This document shows positions 21,735 to 22,315 of a stretch of DNA of 22,315 bases, one piece after another. Both the position numbers and the translations under genes were made by a program. This DNA comes from CAZYBU01 sp964645775. Its GTDB lineage: Bacteria > Spirochaetota > UBA4802 > UBA5550. The first letter of the stretch is position 1; every line of letters begins with the position of its first letter. The stretch covers positions 1 through 22,315 of the forward strand of contig CAZYBU010000047.1 of NCBI GenBank assembly GCA_964645775.1. The letters are read 5' to 3'. The notes below the pieces were generated by a model. It saw only the letters and a list, made by a program, of their open reading frames with translations. It was not told the origin of the DNA and did no database searches.

Positions 21735-22037
21735 CTAACAGGTGCTTTCGCCGTCAATAATGAACCCTTCTCCATAAGGTGTTTGACGATAGTCCACTAT
21801 GACTTTAGGACCCGTATCAATGTAACTTTTGATTCGCTCATCAAGAAGAATCTTGATAGCGTTCTGTTCAACAATATGGTCTTCCGTATCCTCCAGCTCT
21901 TCCAGAGCCAGTCCCAGGCGGGGACCGCCTCATCCAAAGCCGGCAAAGATGATGCGCAGGGCCGGTTGCTCGTACTCGGAGTCCTGCATGACCCCTGTAA
22001 GTTTATCCCGTGCGCTGTCAGTTATTGTAACAGACAA
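21735..22037 (-). CDS. HesB/IscA-like selenoprotein with in-frame UGA (Sec36)
   Basis: A 100-residue A-type iron-sulfur/HesB-like protein read through one TGA. The frame begins at TTG 22037, six bases after a perfect AGGAGG (22049-22044). It gives MSVTITDSARDKL, PALRIIFAGFG, then TGA (21932-21930), then GGPRLGLALEELED, KILLDERIKSYIDTG and a final STC. The TGA falls where homologues have the first conserved Cys (GFGCGGPRLGLALDE; Cys35 in E. coli IscA). The last residue, Cys100, lines up with the C-terminal CxC region. Coding similarity continues on both sides of the TGA, which argues against a true stop, and a SECIS-like hairpin follows. HesB-like selenoproteins are a known but often missed family. 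The function (cluster binding or redox) is not established. Confidence 0.85.
21893..21911 (-). promoter_or_regulatory. Candidate bacterial SECIS element
   Basis: In the mRNA, CUGGCUCU and AGAGCUGG form an 8-pair stem, two pairs being G-U, closed by a GGA triloop. The stem starts 18 bases after the UGA, and the loop begins after 26. A short stem with G at the first loop positions, at about this distance from UGA, is what SelB recognises in bacterial selenoprotein mRNAs. An alternative weaker hairpin (GUCCC/GGGAC) lies closer to the UGA. Confidence 0.6.
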
Positions 22038-22315
22038 GAGTTTCCTCCTGGTTGATATTAATTACAGTAAGCATTTAACCCTGAATAAAGTCAAGGAAAT
22101 TATCAATTATTACAGTATTTACTGAAAATCCTTGGGAAATCCTTGACGCGTGATCCCTCTTCTCAGTATTTTAAATTTGCAACTATTCCTGAAGATGCTT
22201 TTACGGGCATATAAAAATGAATTATTATCCCTGCCGCCGAAAACGGCGAAAATATAGAAGTTTTTTCACTAATTATTCCTAAACGGTAAAAGGAGAGCAA
22301 AAAGTAATATTAATA
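22038..22315. other. Upstream region of the selenoprotein gene and of a gene beyond the window
   Basis: AT-rich spacer with no gene. ATTACAGTA occurs twice (22061-22069 and 22109-22117), the second within the inverted repeat CAGTA-TT-TACTG. AAATCCTTG is repeated in tandem near 22127-22146. TTGACT on the minus strand (22094-22089) may be the -35 of the selenoprotein gene. A hairpin CGCCG-AAAA-CGGCG lies at 22237-22250. AAAAGGAG near 22290 looks like a ribosome site for a plus-strand gene starting outside the window. Confidence 0.45.
22143..22172 (+). promoter_or_regulatory. Candidate sigma-70 promoter for a gene beyond the right edge
   Basis: TTGACG (22143-22148) is followed after 18 bases by TATTTT (22167-22172). 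It points right, toward a purine-rich ribosome-site-like stretch close to the window end. Only moderate matches, with no gene visible. Confidence 0.35.

Noticed and set aside
21930..21932. The TGA in the HesB-like gene as a true stop or pseudogene lesion
   Set aside because: Protein similarity continues in the same frame for 64 more codons. The stop falls exactly on the conserved Cys position, the ribosome site is perfect, and a SECIS-like stem follows. A single lesion at that codon by chance is much less likely.

Overview
The window looks like a draft-genome contig from an obligately anaerobic or microaerophilic, probably Gram-negative bacterium. The evidence is a PerR / flavodiiron / rubredoxin / desulfoferrodoxin / ferritin / rubrerythrin oxygen-defence set with a cytochrome bd oxidase, a lipoprotein with a signal peptidase II site, and a selenoprotein gene. 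Desulfobacterota or Spirochaetota would fit, but the sequence alone does not settle the phylum. Ten Ns at 321-330 mark an assembly gap.

Region 1 (1-6510) is an accessory defence and stress island. It starts inside a type I restriction R subunit whose C-terminus is fused to a LexA-like S24 autoprotease domain. Next come the last codons of a lost hsdS gene and a small frameshifted ORF. A single-chain GmrSD-like (DUF262 plus DUF1524-type HNH) restriction protein and a DUF429 predicted nuclease follow. Then there is a three-gene toxin-antitoxin-chaperone module (HigB toxin, HigA antitoxin with a C-terminal extension, SecB-like chaperone) and a broken Fic gene on the minus strand. From about 1640 to 5680 the DNA is clearly more AT-rich than its surroundings. 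The island ends at a strong hairpin and a tRNA-Arg(TCG) gene whose 3' end faces it, a classic integration geometry.

Region 2 (6553-10046, minus strand) holds the tRNA and an apparent operon: beta-propeller-like lipoprotein, bifunctional NAD(P)HX repair enzyme (Nnr), then a KDPG/KHG-aldolase-family protein.

Region 3 (10193-15699, plus strand) is housekeeping: a short-chain acyl-CoA dehydrogenase, a small coiled-coil protein, RNase R, a stand-alone LigD-type 3'-phosphoesterase domain protein, and an M17 leucyl aminopeptidase. The genes are close together.

Region 4 (15728-21734, plus strand) is an oxygen and peroxide defence cluster: flavodiiron oxygen reductase, PerR, rubredoxin, CydA, CydB, desulfoferrodoxin, ferritin, a small winged-helix protein and rubrerythrin. 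Together these would reduce O2 to water by two routes (cytosolic FprA, membrane cytochrome bd), remove superoxide and peroxide with rubredoxin as likely electron carrier, and store iron. Peroxide sensing would be through PerR.

Region 5 (21735-22315): a convergent minus-strand gene encodes a HesB/IscA-like protein with an in-frame UGA exactly where A-type iron-sulfur proteins carry their first conserved cysteine. A hairpin that fits a bacterial SECIS lies just after it, so this is most likely a selenoprotein that a standard annotation would miss. The most notable items are this selenoprotein, the HsdR-S24 fusion, the toxin-antitoxin-chaperone module and the stand-alone LigD phosphoesterase protein.
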